DNA of 64,000 bases, taken from NCBI RefSeq assembly GCF_040939455.1, contig NC_134115.1, positions 22,824,727 to 22,888,726 on the forward strand. The letters are read 5' to 3'. This DNA comes from Microcebus murinus (lineage: Eukaryota > Chordata > Mammalia > Primates > Cheirogaleidae). The notes under the pieces are model-generated. The model saw nothing but the letters and a program-made list of their open reading frames with translations, did not search any database and had not been told where the DNA came from. A program made the position numbers and the translations under genes. Position 1 is the first letter of the stretch. Each line of letters opens with the position of its first letter. This document shows positions 1-10,200 of this stretch, piece after piece.

Positions 1-1179
1 AATTTTACCATATCTTCTTCTCAAAAAAGCATTCCAATAAGTTACAAAGCTCTATAGAGACAATAACACAATTTAAAACAATCGTAGCAACAGCAAGTAG
101 GAAACGAGGTTAACATTAATTTTTAACAGATTTTCAGAATGCTTCAGAATTTGTGGTGTGCCTTATTCATGCAATCCTATTCATTCTCCTTTAGCAGACT
201 TGCAAAGAAGGCAGGGGAGGTGACATGGTTCTGCCTAAATTCATCGAGCTCAGGAGAGCCTGTCTATTTCCCCGGCTTTCTGACATCCTTGCCAAATGCT
301 TTTCCTACTATTGTACATTAGGATGTTTATGATCTGGAAACTGTCCGATCTGACGCCGATCTGACTGCGGTGACTTTTAGAAGGTAAATTAGTATGGCTC
401 ACCATTGGACTATGATTCTGCCATTCACTAATGAGTCTGCTGAGCAGAGCAACTCATTCTAGCCCTTGTAGCTAGTAAACAGGAGCACTAGCACTGGAGT
501 TCAAGACTTCCAAATCCTCTCCTAGCCCCTACTAAGCTGTGCTTTTAGTAAATTGTTATGTTCTTGAATCTTTTCGCTTATTTATTTGAGAGGCAGGATT
601 TAGTAAGAAGGTAGAAATGGACTTGGTCCTCTTAATTTTTTTTTTTTTTTTGGTATTGAATTTGTACCACAATGGAGTATGTTTCATGAATCGCTTTTTA
701 TTATGTATGTTCCAATGATGACCTCCTATTTCCTTCCTTGATGTGTTAGATGCATCAATCTCCTGAATGATCTCTGTCCTAGGGAGACTTAAATTTTGTC
801 ATACTTTTGACTACACATTGGATAAGATGCTTTCTGGTGAGGAAACTTACATTAACGAGAATTTATACAAGCAATCTAGGCTCATACTCATTGTAAGAAA
901 GAAATTCAAGAAATTTGAAAAGGGAAGCCAACATGTACACCCCTCCCTCCCTGATCCCATTTCTCTTTTTAGAGGTCACCCTTGGTACCAGCTCGATGTA
1001 CTTCTCTTGAAGACTCTTTTCTGTGTATTATGTAAGTAGATTTTTTTCAAAAATCTTTTGACTCCATGGTTTTAACTGTGGTCTCTCTTAGCACATAGTG
1101 GGGTTTTAACACCCAAGAATATGCACATTGTCAAAAAGACACAGTGACCATATTGTTAGAAGATGCTCATCAAATAATT
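1..1179. other. Unassigned sequence
   Basis: I recognise no gene and no repeat family here. There is a T-run near 638-652. The open frames are short and show no family resemblance or codon pattern. Confidence 0.4.
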
Positions 1180-1181
1180 TT

Positions 1182-1355
1182 ATTTATTTATTTATTTATT
1201 TATTTTTTTTTTTATTTCAGAGTGTTGCAGGGGTACAAATGCTTTGGTTACATAAATTGCCTTTGCAACACCCAACAAGTGTGCCCATCCCCCAGACTAT
1301 GCTCACTGCATCCATTTCCAATCTCTTTCCCTGATCAGTAAACTATTAGTTTATA
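1182..1355 (-). mobile_element. L1 3'-UTR fragment, antisense
   Basis: A T-rich run with TTTA repeats is followed by the reverse complement of an L1 3' end: the GAAAT box, a GTACAAATGCTTTGGTTACA-type segment and a CCATCCCCCAGACT segment. The same blocks recur near 62,750-62,830 and 63,470-63,560, so this is the same L1 3'-end lineage. It is 5' truncated and carries no ORF2 sequence. It lacks the extra tail seen on the copies at 62.7 and 63.4 kb. Confidence 0.7.
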
Positions 1356-1455
1356 TATATGATATACATCTTATAAATCCTATAATTATCTTGAGTCCAG
1401 AAGAACTGTATTACTCATTTAAAAAATGTTAAACCGTTATTTTTAAATTTTATTT

Positions 1456-1742
1456 ATTTTTTGAGACAGGTTCTCGCTCTGCTGCCCAGGTTGGAGTGCA
1501 GTGGCATGACCACAGCTCACTTCAGCCTTGAATTGCTGGGCTCAGTATCCTCCTGCTTCTGCCTCCCAAGTAGCTAGGACCACAGGTACACGTCCCGAGC
1601 CTGACTAATTTTTTAAATTTTGGTAGAGACGGGGTCTTGCTGTGTTGCTCAGGCTGGTCTCAAACTCCTGGCCTCAAGTGGTCCTCCTGCCTCTGCCTCC
1701 CAAAGTGCAAGGATTATAGGCATGAGCCACTGTGCCAGGCCT
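1456..1742 (-). mobile_element. Alu SINE, antisense (old, AluJ-like)
   Basis: This is a dimeric Alu in reverse orientation. It opens with TTTTTTGAGACAGG, has the arm junction near 1,605-1,630 (TAATTTTTTAAATTTTGGTAGAGAC) and ends with GTGCCAGGCC. Many substitutions from the Alu consensus point to an old copy. Confidence 0.9.
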
Positions 1743-1744
1743 GA

Positions 1745-2917
1745 ACCATTACTTGAATGCCAACCTGTAGAATATCCCACAATTTTTATGATGCGCTTTT
1801 GGATATCTTCATTTGTTAGTAAGCCATGAGCCTCAAGAAATGGACATACCCTCTGCAAGGCATTGGCTTAGGAAGCAGTCTGTGGCTCTGCTCTTGTTGG
1901 CACTGCTAAGATTAGCTCATGACCTGGCCCATCACATAGAAAGGCTTCTCTGGTCTTGTCTTTAAAAGGAGGAGGCTGATGCATGAAATCTCCTTTTGAT
2001 TGAGGGCGATGGCTGGGACTTGTCAAGGCTGAGCTTCCCTCCACCACCCTTGGTATGTCTGCAGCCTGCCCCACTCTTCCTCCATAGGGACTGAGGGAGC
2101 ATCTCAGGGAGACCAGGGTGTGACTCAGCAGTGTGTGTGTGACCACACATAGATAAGCAATCACCACAAGGAGGGGCACAAATCTCCAATCTAAACAACA
2201 AAACAATCTGCTCACTTCTTTAAGTTCCACATACCGTCTTTTATATCTCTAAAGGTTCAAAAATAGTTTAGGAGTCTTTACATTTTCATGATCTAAGATT
2301 ACCCTTTGGGCTCTAGTTTCTTCATTTATAAAAAGAGAAGGTCAGGCACATTGGAAATCTTCTAAATCACCCACCCCCTGTTTCTATATGAAACAAATAT
2401 TTATTGCTCACCTGCTGTGTTCAAATCTATGTGCATATATTATATGTATTCAATCTCAGGCTTCTTTTTAATCACCTGCTAAAGTTTGCCTTGAATCAAT
2501 GTTACTTTTTTTTCTCATATGAATATCTAAAGCATCTCAAATGGCATGACATTTTTCAACTTGCAAAATTACCCAATTTATTAAAATAATTTGCACCTTT
2601 TTATTAACAGAAAGTCATTTCACCCACAAATGAGGATAATTAGATGCACTGCACAAGGGAAAGAAAGACAGCTTCTGCCATCTTGCCCTGCTGTTGAAAA
2701 ATTAAACCTATAGTACATGAAGAAATTAAGTTGCTCCCAGAAAAATATCATTTGCTCTGAAAACTATTCACTAGTTTCAAATTCTATCAAATCAAGACTA
2801 TCTCAAATGCATATAGAGAAATGGATCCACAATTCTAACACCAAATGGGAAGTTAGAAATTATGCATAACACCAATAAAATAGGTGATGTATTTGTGGTC
2901 ACATTTATTTTTGGCAG
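1745..2917. other. Unassigned sequence
   Basis: No repeat family recognised. A 120-codon open frame on the minus strand (1,868-2,230) has no recognisable domain and is treated as chance. Confidence 0.4.
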
Positions 2918-3272
2918 GCTAAATAATAGCCCCCCAAATATTCAGGACCTCATACCTAGGATCTGTGAACATTGCCTTATATGGCAAAAGGGATTTTGCA
3001 GGTGTGAATAAGTTAAGGATCTTGCGATGTGGAGATTATCCTAGATGATCCACAAGTCCAGGAATGACAAGTAAAGTTAGAAAATGCCAGCAGCCTGTAA
3101 AAGCTGGAAGAGTCAAGGATTGAATTCTCCCCTTGAGCCTCCAGAAAGAACCAACTCTGATTTTAGTCCTATCAGACTGAATTCAGACTTCTGATCTGTA
3201 AGAGAATAAATTTGTGTTGCTTTAAGGTGCTAAATTTGTGGTAATTCATTATGGCCAAAATAGTAAATTAAT
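2918..3272 (+). mobile_element. MaLR-type LTR (MLT1-like), sense
   Basis: The motif order matches MLT1-class LTRs: a GCTAAATAATAGCCCCCC start, ATGGCAAAAGGGATTTTGCA, GGAGATTATCC, then AGAGAATAAATTTGTGTTG with its polyadenylation signal, and a TTTGTGGTAATTC end. Part of the middle is missing relative to the usual form. It is a solo LTR; no internal retroviral sequence is seen. The subfamily is not certain. Confidence 0.65.
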
Positions 3273-3496
3273 CATATGATTTTTAAGGCTTAGTGTTTAA
3301 TTAATAGTTTGATTTCAGGAGAAAGGGTGTCAAGCATCTTTAGGGCTATAAGCCGCTGTTTGGTTGAACATTCTTGGAACTCCTGTGGTTGATAAGCTTT
3401 GTAATGGCAACCTATTTCTGACACAGTACAGGAGATGCTGGTGATGGTTACCAATTCCTGGAAACAAGAATAGTAGGGGTTGGGGACGTGAAGGTG

Positions 3497-3944
3497 CCTT
3501 AGTCAATTCAGGTTGTCATAAAGAAATACCATAGACTGGGGGGTTTACACAATAGAAACTTATTGTGTAAGTTTGTTTATTATTTGTTTCACAGTTCTGG
3601 AGGCTGGGAAGTCCAAGATCAAGGTTCTGGCCAATGTGGGTCCCTGTGAGGAGTCTCTTCCTGGCTTCCAGGCAGCCACCATCTTATCTTGCTGTGTGCT
3701 CACATGACTTCTTTGTGTGCAAAGAGAGAGAGAGAAAGAGAAAGAGAGAGAGAGCGCGAGAGCAAGAGTGAGACCGCTCACTGATGTCTCTTCTTATAAG
3801 GGCACTAATGCCATCCTGAGAGCCCCATCCTCATGTAACCCTAATTACCTCCCAAAGGACCCATCTCAAATACCATCACACTGGATGTTACAGCTTCAAC
3901 ATATAAATTGGGGGGGGGGGCATAAAAATATTCAGTCCATAACA
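3497..3944 (-). mobile_element. MaLR LTR (MST/MLT1-like), antisense
   Basis: Reading the plus strand gives the reverse complement of an MST-class LTR: ATACCATAGACTGGGGGGTT, CACAGTTCTGGAGGCTGG, CTTATAAGGGCACTAATGCC, CTAATTACCTCCCAAAGGAC and ATTCAGTCCATAAC, in the expected order. A GA-rich microsatellite has expanded inside it at about 3,720-3,770. It is a solo LTR. Confidence 0.8.
3720..3770. repeat. GA-rich simple repeat
   Basis: A run of GAGA/GAAA units interrupted by GCGC, inside the antisense MaLR LTR. It generates short open frames on both strands that are not genes. Confidence 0.85.
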
Positions 3945-4330
3945 CTTTCCTATGTAACATGGTGGCATGAGGTTTTGAAAGGGGTATTCCTTTTTTCTCA
4001 GAATTTGGGAATCTGATCCTACATCTGATGATAGGACATTAACTGCCTCTCATTCTAATTTCAGAGAACTTCCAGATGTGGGGCCAGCTCCCTTCCCTCA
4101 GGATGTGTTGGGAGGCACTGCTTCAGAAGAACCTGCGCTTAAAACTCTCTCTCTTCCCCCAGTCCAGGGTCAATATAAAAGAAGGTTTGTGGGGAACCAA
4201 GAGGATAGACACATTTGTAGGATCGTAGCCATTTTTTTGCCCTTTCTTCTTATATATGTTTGAATATATAACATGTGCATACACACACATATTTGAAATA
4301 TAGCTTGTTTTATAATGCCTTGCAATGATA
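3945..4330. other. Unassigned sequence
   Basis: Nothing recognised between the MaLR LTR and the next Alu. There is a short TATA/CACA-rich stretch near 4,250-4,300. Confidence 0.4.
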
Positions 4331-4334
4331 GAGG

Positions 4335-4625
4335 ATTTTTTTTTAAGAGACAGAAGCTTGCTCTGTTGTCCAGGCTACAGTGCAGTGGCATGACCAGAAC
4401 TTACCGCAACCTCAAACTCCTGGGCTCAAGCATTTCTCCCCCCTCAACTTCTCAAGTAGCTGGGACTATAGGCATGTACCACCATGCCTGACTAATTTTT
4501 CTATTTTTTTAGAGATGAGGTCTTGCTATGTTGCTCAGGCTGGTCTCGAACTCCTGGCCTCAAGCAATAGTCCTGCCTCAGCCTCCTAACATGCTAGGAT
4601 TACAGGTGTGAGTCACTGGCCAGGA
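4335..4625 (-). mobile_element. Alu SINE, antisense (old)
   Basis: Dimeric Alu in reverse: a T-run then AAGAGACAGAAGCTTGCTC, the CTCAAACTCCTGGGCTCAAG block, the second-arm GAGATGAGGTCTTGCTATG block, and an end at GAGTCACTGGCCAGG. Strongly diverged. Confidence 0.9.
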
Positions 4626-4888
4626 TTTTGTTTTTTTCAACACTGTGTATGTTCACATTTGTTATCTCATTTGATCCTCATCAAAATCTTGTGACATAAC
4701 AGATTCGTTTTATTTATTTATTTAGAGACAGAGTCTCACTCCGTTGTCCTGAGTCGAGTGCTGTGGCATCAGCCTAGCTCACAGCAACCTCAAACTCCTG
4801 GGCTCAAGCGATCCTCCTACCTCAGCCTCCTGAGTAGCTGGGACTACAGTGCACACCATGATGCCTGACTAATTTTTCTATTTTTTTT

Positions 4889-5173
4889 GTACTTAATATT
4901 GCTTTAATCTGAATCCTCAAGCAAAGAAAACAGTATTTTAAACATCAAATTATTTCTTGATGTTTTCAGAAATTTATTACTTATCTGCTCATAGACAGAT
5001 CTCTCACTTATTTGGCTTGGCTCACATATAAATTATCCTACACTCTTTAGGTGCTGAAGACGAGACAGGATGAGGAAGAGGAGACCAGACCAGACAAGAA
5101 AGAGGAGATGATATCAGAGGAGGAAGAGGAGACAAGACTGGACGAGGAAAAGGAGATGAGACCAGACAAGGAA
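4889..5173 (-). mobile_element. Unidentified retro-inserted element with 24-bp tandem repeats
   Basis: This 285-bp block belongs to neither Alu arm. It is bounded by copies of the Alu sequence GACTAATTTTTCTATTTTT (4,867-4,886) and GACTAATTTTTCTGTTTTT (5,174-5,192), which behave as a TSD with one mismatch. A T8 run lies at the left edge, so the element reads on the minus strand with an A-tail. An ATTAAA hexamer sits about 18 nt before that tail. Its 5' third is a CT-rich tandem array on the minus strand. The remaining roughly 160 bp is AT-rich and looks like a 3' UTR. I do not recognise the family. It could be the 3' end of a retrocopied mRNA or a small composite retroelement. Confidence 0.6.
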
Positions 5174-5174
5174 G
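5056..5174. repeat. 24-bp tandem repeat array
   Basis: Four full units lie at 5,072-5,095, 5,096-5,119, 5,120-5,143 and 5,144-5,167, with partial units on both sides. The plus-strand unit is GAGGAAGAGGAGACnAGAnC-like. The period is exactly 24 bp with no indels. Because 24 is a multiple of three, the plus strand also reads as a degenerate 8-residue acidic repeat (EEEETRPD-like) ending in TAA. That is opposite to the inferred strand of the retro-insert. Confidence 0.85.
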
Positions 5175-5430
5175 ACTAATTTTTCTGTTTTTAGTAGAGA
5201 CAGGGTCTCGCTCTTGCTCAGGCTGGTCTCGAACTCTTGAGCTCAAGCAATCCTCCTGCCTCAGCCTCCCAGAGTGCTAGGATTATAAGCGTGAGCCACT
5301 GTACCCTGCCCCCAGATTAGTTTTATTATTTGCATTTTTCAGATTAAGAAACTGAAATCATTGCGTGGGAGCAATGGGCCATATTTGTTTAGTTTTTCCT
5401 TCAAGGATTCTACACCATGGCTTACATCCG

Positions 5431-5641
5431 CATTATCCAATATGGTGGCCACTAGCCTCATGTGGTTATTCAAATTTAAATTAAAGTTCATTACTACTAA
5501 ACAAAAAGTTCAGTTTCTCAGTAATAACAGTCATATTTCAAGTGCTCAATAGTCACATGTGGATGGTGTGACTACATATTGGGTAGTGCAGACAAACAAA
5601 GAATTTCTATCATGGTAAAAATCTCTATTGGATAGCACTGG
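5431..5641. mobile_element. MITE-like DNA transposon copy (family shared with 52.2 and 58.9 kb)
   Basis: The ends are imperfect inverted repeats (TTATCCAATA at left, CTATTGGATAGC at right). The interior has CAAGTGCTCAATAGTCACATG, and the same block appears near 52,335-52,355. About 210 bp with no coding capacity. The motifs resemble nonautonomous hAT-Charlie elements known in mammals; the exact family is not asserted. Confidence 0.6.
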
Positions 5642-5649
5642 CTGTGAAG

Positions 5650-8340
5650 GTTAAAAAAGAAAGTGTTTCCTGTTCCTGACCTCCAACAAACATTGAACTT
5701 CTCTTCTGCTCTTTGAATGCCTGAGCTTCTCCCTGACAGTCCCGTTTCTACACTTTCTTCATGAGAAAGAAGCTGGATGGCCATAGCGTGCTGACTCAGG
5801 GTTGGATTGCTATGTATTTGCTGCTGTCAAGTAACATTTCAGATGAATCTTTCGTTGTCAGTGTCACCACGAGTAAGCAGAGGAAGCTTGGAGCAGAACC
5901 AGTCCTGTTTGAAGGATGATAAAGTTGAACTTGAGATTTCTAGGAGTCATTAGAACATTGTCAAGGCACCAACTTGCCTTGTGATAATATAGACAAAAAA
6001 GAATGTTCTCTAAGCTGCTGTCTGATTGAGTCTTAGAACTGGTCTTCCAAGACAGTAGACACAACTAGGAGAGATTTTCAAACTCTGCTTCCCCTGCATT
6101 CTTTGGGTTGGGTTTTCAGAGGAATTTGGATTGAGGATAGAAAATGTTTGTTTCAAATGGCATAGCCAAATTATTGCTTTAGTCAAATGGGGTTCAGGAA
6201 CATATGAGGCATAGGAAAAAGAAAAATGTGCAATAAGCAACTTCATTTCTTCAATAAATATTTATCAAGCCAACTATGAGCCAGACATTGTGCTAATTGC
6301 TAGGAGGATAGAAAGAAACATAAGATGTGGTCGCTGTCCTTATGGTCGTTAAAGGTAATTAGGGAGATTAAAACAATCAGTCATAACAATAGCTCCTTTT
6401 CAGGGAGCACTATTCCATTCCACAAACTATGCTAAACACTTAATATAGGTTATTTCACTCAAGGCTCCTCAAAATCTTGGAAGTAACTAACCGGGCACCT
6501 GTCAAAACAGAGATTAAATAGGATTTAAGGAGATGATGAGAATCCCAGCCTTTCCTTTGTCTAAGTGTGGAGATAGCAGGCCACAGGAACAGACCTTCTT
6601 ATTCAGAATAAAGCCACTTACGTGGCCTTTCAGTTTTATAAATGACAGTATTAAGAGCCTTTTTTTTTTTTTTTTGACTTGACTAATAATGCCACTCCTC
6701 TAGGTCCTTGGTATGCAAAGCTGGTTCTAGGGAGAGATGGCCCAATTTACATAAGAAGTTCAAGGTTCTTCTGAGGGGAAAAGAGCAAACACTAGTGCTG
6801 TCCCCAATCCCCACTTCCTGTATCTTCTCTCTGAGATTTAGAATTATGGAGGTTAATTGGGACAGACTGCGGGGCTCCAACCAAGACCCTCTGGCTGGTG
6901 AGCTGGGCCAGAGATCAATGTCTATGTGTTTGGTTCAAGTGAGGGAGAAAAGTTTCAACATTGTGCCTAGTTATTAACAGAAATGTCAAGGTCACAATAC
7001 CCTTGCCCAGAGTCTCACTTCCCCAGAACAAGGAAAAACAGCTGAGTGCAGAGCTTCATAATATAATATATATATATGTTTGTGTATATATACATATACA
7101 TGCATGTTTACACTGAATAATATACTGAATAGAGTCTCTGAGATATTCATCAGCAAAGCAATCTATAGCTTTTGTTGAACCCAGTATTTCCCAAAGTTAT
7201 TTAGTGAGATACGAAGAGGGAAATATTGTATACATTTGTTCTGAACACCTTGTGAATTAATGTTCTATAGAGCATTCGAGAAATGCTATAGAGATCTGTC
7301 CTGTTCAAGGCCTCTCCTCCCTCATCCCACAATACATATGCATATGAAACAAATGTACGAGGGCTAGCTGATATTTGCATCTCGGAATCAAGATATGAAA
7401 TGACTTCAGCTGGAACAGGTAGAATCATAACTGCCAATTTATATGCTGAAATTTGAATGAGAGTGAATTACAAAAAAAAAAAGAAAAGAAAAGAAAACAA
7501 ACCCAAATAAGATATGTTAATACAAATGGGTCTTAGAGATCTGTTTCAACAGCAGTACGTGTGAAGGCGGCCAGGGGTTTTTAAAGCCAGAAAGTTCAAT
7601 ATAAAACAACTGTACCACGAATGACCAAAAAAATCGTGCAAACTTTGAAGAAGCAGCTTCTCAATAAGTTGGAAGAAGTTCCACCTGCGGAGTGTGGGAA
7701 TGTCCCACTGTGCTATGCTGTTGTGTCCTGTCAGATCCTATCACTGGGGACAGATTTTATGAGGGAAGTTGTAAACCTGAAGCAATTCCACATACTGTGC
7801 TGCATCGTTTACAGTCAGATTGATTAAGATGGAACCGCTTTTCTTGAATCCCCTTCAATGTATGGATCTGAGTTTTTTAGTTGGCAAAAAGAGGTCTTAA
7901 GATTTGGGTGGTAGAAGTCAAGCAGCGACCATTGCTCTCTGAAGGTGGAGGTGGGTAGATGCAGGGACAGATTTAGTGATGGCAGGTGTCCTTGTTCTCT
8001 ACTCCGCATCAGCTCTTCTTCCTGACTGGGGACAAGTGGTGGCCTCCGGCTCCTCACCAGATGCTAGAGCACTGACCCACCACTTTTCAGACAGGTATAT
8101 CCACCAGCTCCCCTAACTTGGAACTCCCCTTTTGGCGGTTGGATTATTTTGGCTTCTCAGATGGACTTGGTGACTCCTCTAATTTCACAACTGCTCCTTT
8201 CAGACCTTCACCTGCAGGCTTCTCCTATAATTATGTAATTCTAATGTTAATATCCTCATTCCGGTCACCCATATCTGCTTCCCCAGTTGACCCCTGACGG
8301 AATCAGTTCTATAACAATAATCATAACAAGTGCTTAGATG
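5650..8340. other. Unassigned sequence with possible weak MIR traces
   Basis: A weak MIR-like trace (AATAAATATTTATCAAGCC and ACATTGTGCTAATTGCTAGG) lies near 6,250-6,310, and another near 6,390-6,480. A TA/TATG-rich stretch lies at 7,055-7,105 and an A-rich run at 7,470-7,500. No gene is recognised. The open frame at 7,621-7,827 has no known domain. Confidence 0.35.
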
Positions 8341-8344
8341 CTAT

Positions 8345-8610
8345 CATCGTTCTGTTTCTGAAAAGTGCTTACGTAGTGCCAGGCACCATTCTAAGACATT
8401 TGCGTATAACTCATTTATTTCTCATAGCAGTCTTATGAGGTAAATGCTATTATTATTTTCATTTTACAAATGAGGAAATGGAAACAAAGAGAGGTTGTGA
8501 AATTTGCCAAAGTTTCTCAAGTCAGCGAATGCAGCCCCAGGATTCAACTACAAATTCTGGTTTTAGAGTCTCTTCTCTTAACCACTATGAGAATGAGGCC
8601 AGTCAGAGTA
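8345..8610 (-). mobile_element. MIR SINE, antisense
   Basis: Antisense MIR blocks appear in order: GTGCTTACGTAGTGCCAGGC, a CTCATTTATTTCTCATAGCA block, ATTTTACAAATGAGGAAATG, and a segment ending near TCTTAACCACTATGAGA. It is close to full length for a MIR. Confidence 0.85.
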
Positions 8611-8619
8611 ACAGAAGGC

Positions 8620-9245
8620 CCGGGAATCCTGTCAGATAATGAGTGACTGAAAAATAATGGGGGTCTCTAATCTAAAAAATAATTCACAGTAAAGATTCTC
8701 AAATATCTCAGGGAGAGTGGTAAGGAAGAGAGTAGAAGCTTGTTTATTCCTATTCTGCTGGGAAAAATTAAAACTATAAAAATTGGGAAGATAAGTTTGA
8801 GTACTTTAAAAACACTCTAATTATTAGAGCTGCTCTAAAGTGAAATGTCCGGCCATGCTGATATAGTTCAAGCAGAGGCGGAATAGTCCTCTACCAGGAG
8901 GATGGTCTGTGAAGTTTAGCTCCAGTATGAACGAACTGTTCTTTCATTCATTTAAGAAACGCTTTTAAAGGACCAGCATGACTCTTATACTGGACCCGCA
9001 AAACAGACATGGTTCTGGAAAATGTTTACAGTTTAGTAAGTACAGGCAGATCTTCAACACTGTAATATTATGCATACACACACATGCTAAAAAGACAATA
9101 CAACCTGCGATAAGTACTCCGCAGGAAAAACAGAGCACATAAAAGAGCAGCTTCAGGAAGACATCTGTGACAAAATTGGGTCTGAATCTGCTGGACAAAT
9201 GAGAGTTTTCTGGATAAATTGGTGGGGGGATGATGATACCAGGCA
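8620..9245. other. Unassigned sequence
   Basis: Nothing recognised. The minus-strand open frame at 8,965-9,246 encodes a hydrophobic, Cys-rich chance peptide with no family resemblance. Confidence 0.35.
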
Positions 9246-9249
9246 AAAA

Positions 9250-10200
9250 GAGAGTCTGTTCAAAAGCCCACAGGCAGGAAAGAACGTGGCATTTTAGAGG
9301 AACAGAAAGAAGCCCAGTTGGATGAAGTGCAAAATGCTAGGGAGAAAAGGAAATAATATAGGTTTAGAAAAATGGAAGGGGTAGATTGTGTAGGACCTAG
9401 TGGGTTAGATTAAGGGGCCTAAGGGGCCATTGGAGGATTTTAATGAGGAAGTTGCCATGAGAATCCTTACAGATTACAAGTATCAATTCGGATGCCGTGG
9501 AAAGACAGAGCAAGAGTGGAGCAACAGAAGAGTTAGAGGACTCTTAATATAGTTCAGCTGAAAGACGAGACTAATGTAGGCTTGAGTAGAGATGGGAAGA
9601 AGATAATTTTTTAAATGCAAAACACATAAAACTAAAGAGTGTTCCTGAATCTGGGAAGTAATGGAGAGAGGAATGACAAGGATGACACCCAAGGGTCTGA
9701 TTTGTGCAACAGGTTACACGGGCTTAAAATGTACTGAAATAAGCACAGTGGAAGAGGACTAGGTTTGGTGGACAAAGGAGACAGCAAAATATGAAACCTT
9801 TGGAATGATTTTACGTGAACTGCATTTGAAACATCCGATAGAACTGTTAAATAAGCCATTGGCTAGTTGGGTTGGGGCTAGGGAGAGGTGTGGATGTGAG
9901 ATAAAATCTTAGAAGATATTTGCATGCAAATGGACATGGAAGTTATGGAAGCAGATGAGATGGTTTGGGGAAAGGGATTAATGTAAGAACAGAGGGGCCA
10001 GGGCTGAGCCTGGAGAAACTCTAATTAATTATAAAGCCTGCCCTTGGAGGATGTGCCACAAGGGAGCCTGAGAAGAAGTTGTCAGAGCGAGGAGGAAAAT
10101 CAGAACAGAATGGTGTCTTGGAAGCAAAGACTGGAGAAATATTTTCAGACAATTAAGAGAAAAGACTATATGATGTCAAAGACATCAAAGAGCTTGTGGC
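9250..10200 (+). repeat. Ancient purine-rich interspersed repeat, segment 1
   Basis: A long A/G-rich stretch with phrases such as GTAGGACCTAGTGGGTTAGA, CCATTGGAGGATTTTAATGA and GAGCCTGAGAAGAAGTTGTC. Similar phrases in similar order occur near 22.8-23.4 kb and 50.2-51.4 kb. I recognise this as a very common old mammalian repeat but cannot name the family with confidence. Confidence 0.5.

Larger units (their letters stand above)
4700..5327 (-). mobile_element. Alu SINE, antisense, with TSD, interrupted by another insert
   Basis: The Alu occupies 4,715-4,888 and 5,174-5,312. It is flanked by a 15-bp TSD at 4,700-4,714 (CAGATTCGTTTTATT) and 5,313-5,327 (one mismatch), so it inserted into the MIR. 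The arm containing GTCTCACTCCGTTG and CTCAAACTCCTGGGCTCAAG comes first. The second arm resumes after the foreign 285-bp block with TTTAGTAGAGACAGGGTC. Removing that block restores a normal dimeric Alu. Confidence 0.85.
4640..5370 (-). mobile_element. MIR fragment split by an Alu
   Basis: Two pieces of one antisense MIR lie at 4,640-4,699 (TATCTCATTTGATCCTCATC) and 5,328-5,370 (TTTCAGATTAAGAAACTGAA). They join in the right order once the Alu between them is removed. This MIR is the oldest layer of a three-level nest. Confidence 0.65.

Noticed and set aside
1868..2230. 120-codon minus-strand frame with a hydrophobic segment
   Set aside because: No family match, overlaps another frame of similar quality, and has no promoter or exon context.
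5022..5246. Proline/serine-rich minus-strand frame across the 24-bp array
   Set aside because: It spans the boundary between the inserted element and the Alu, so it cannot be an inherited coding frame.
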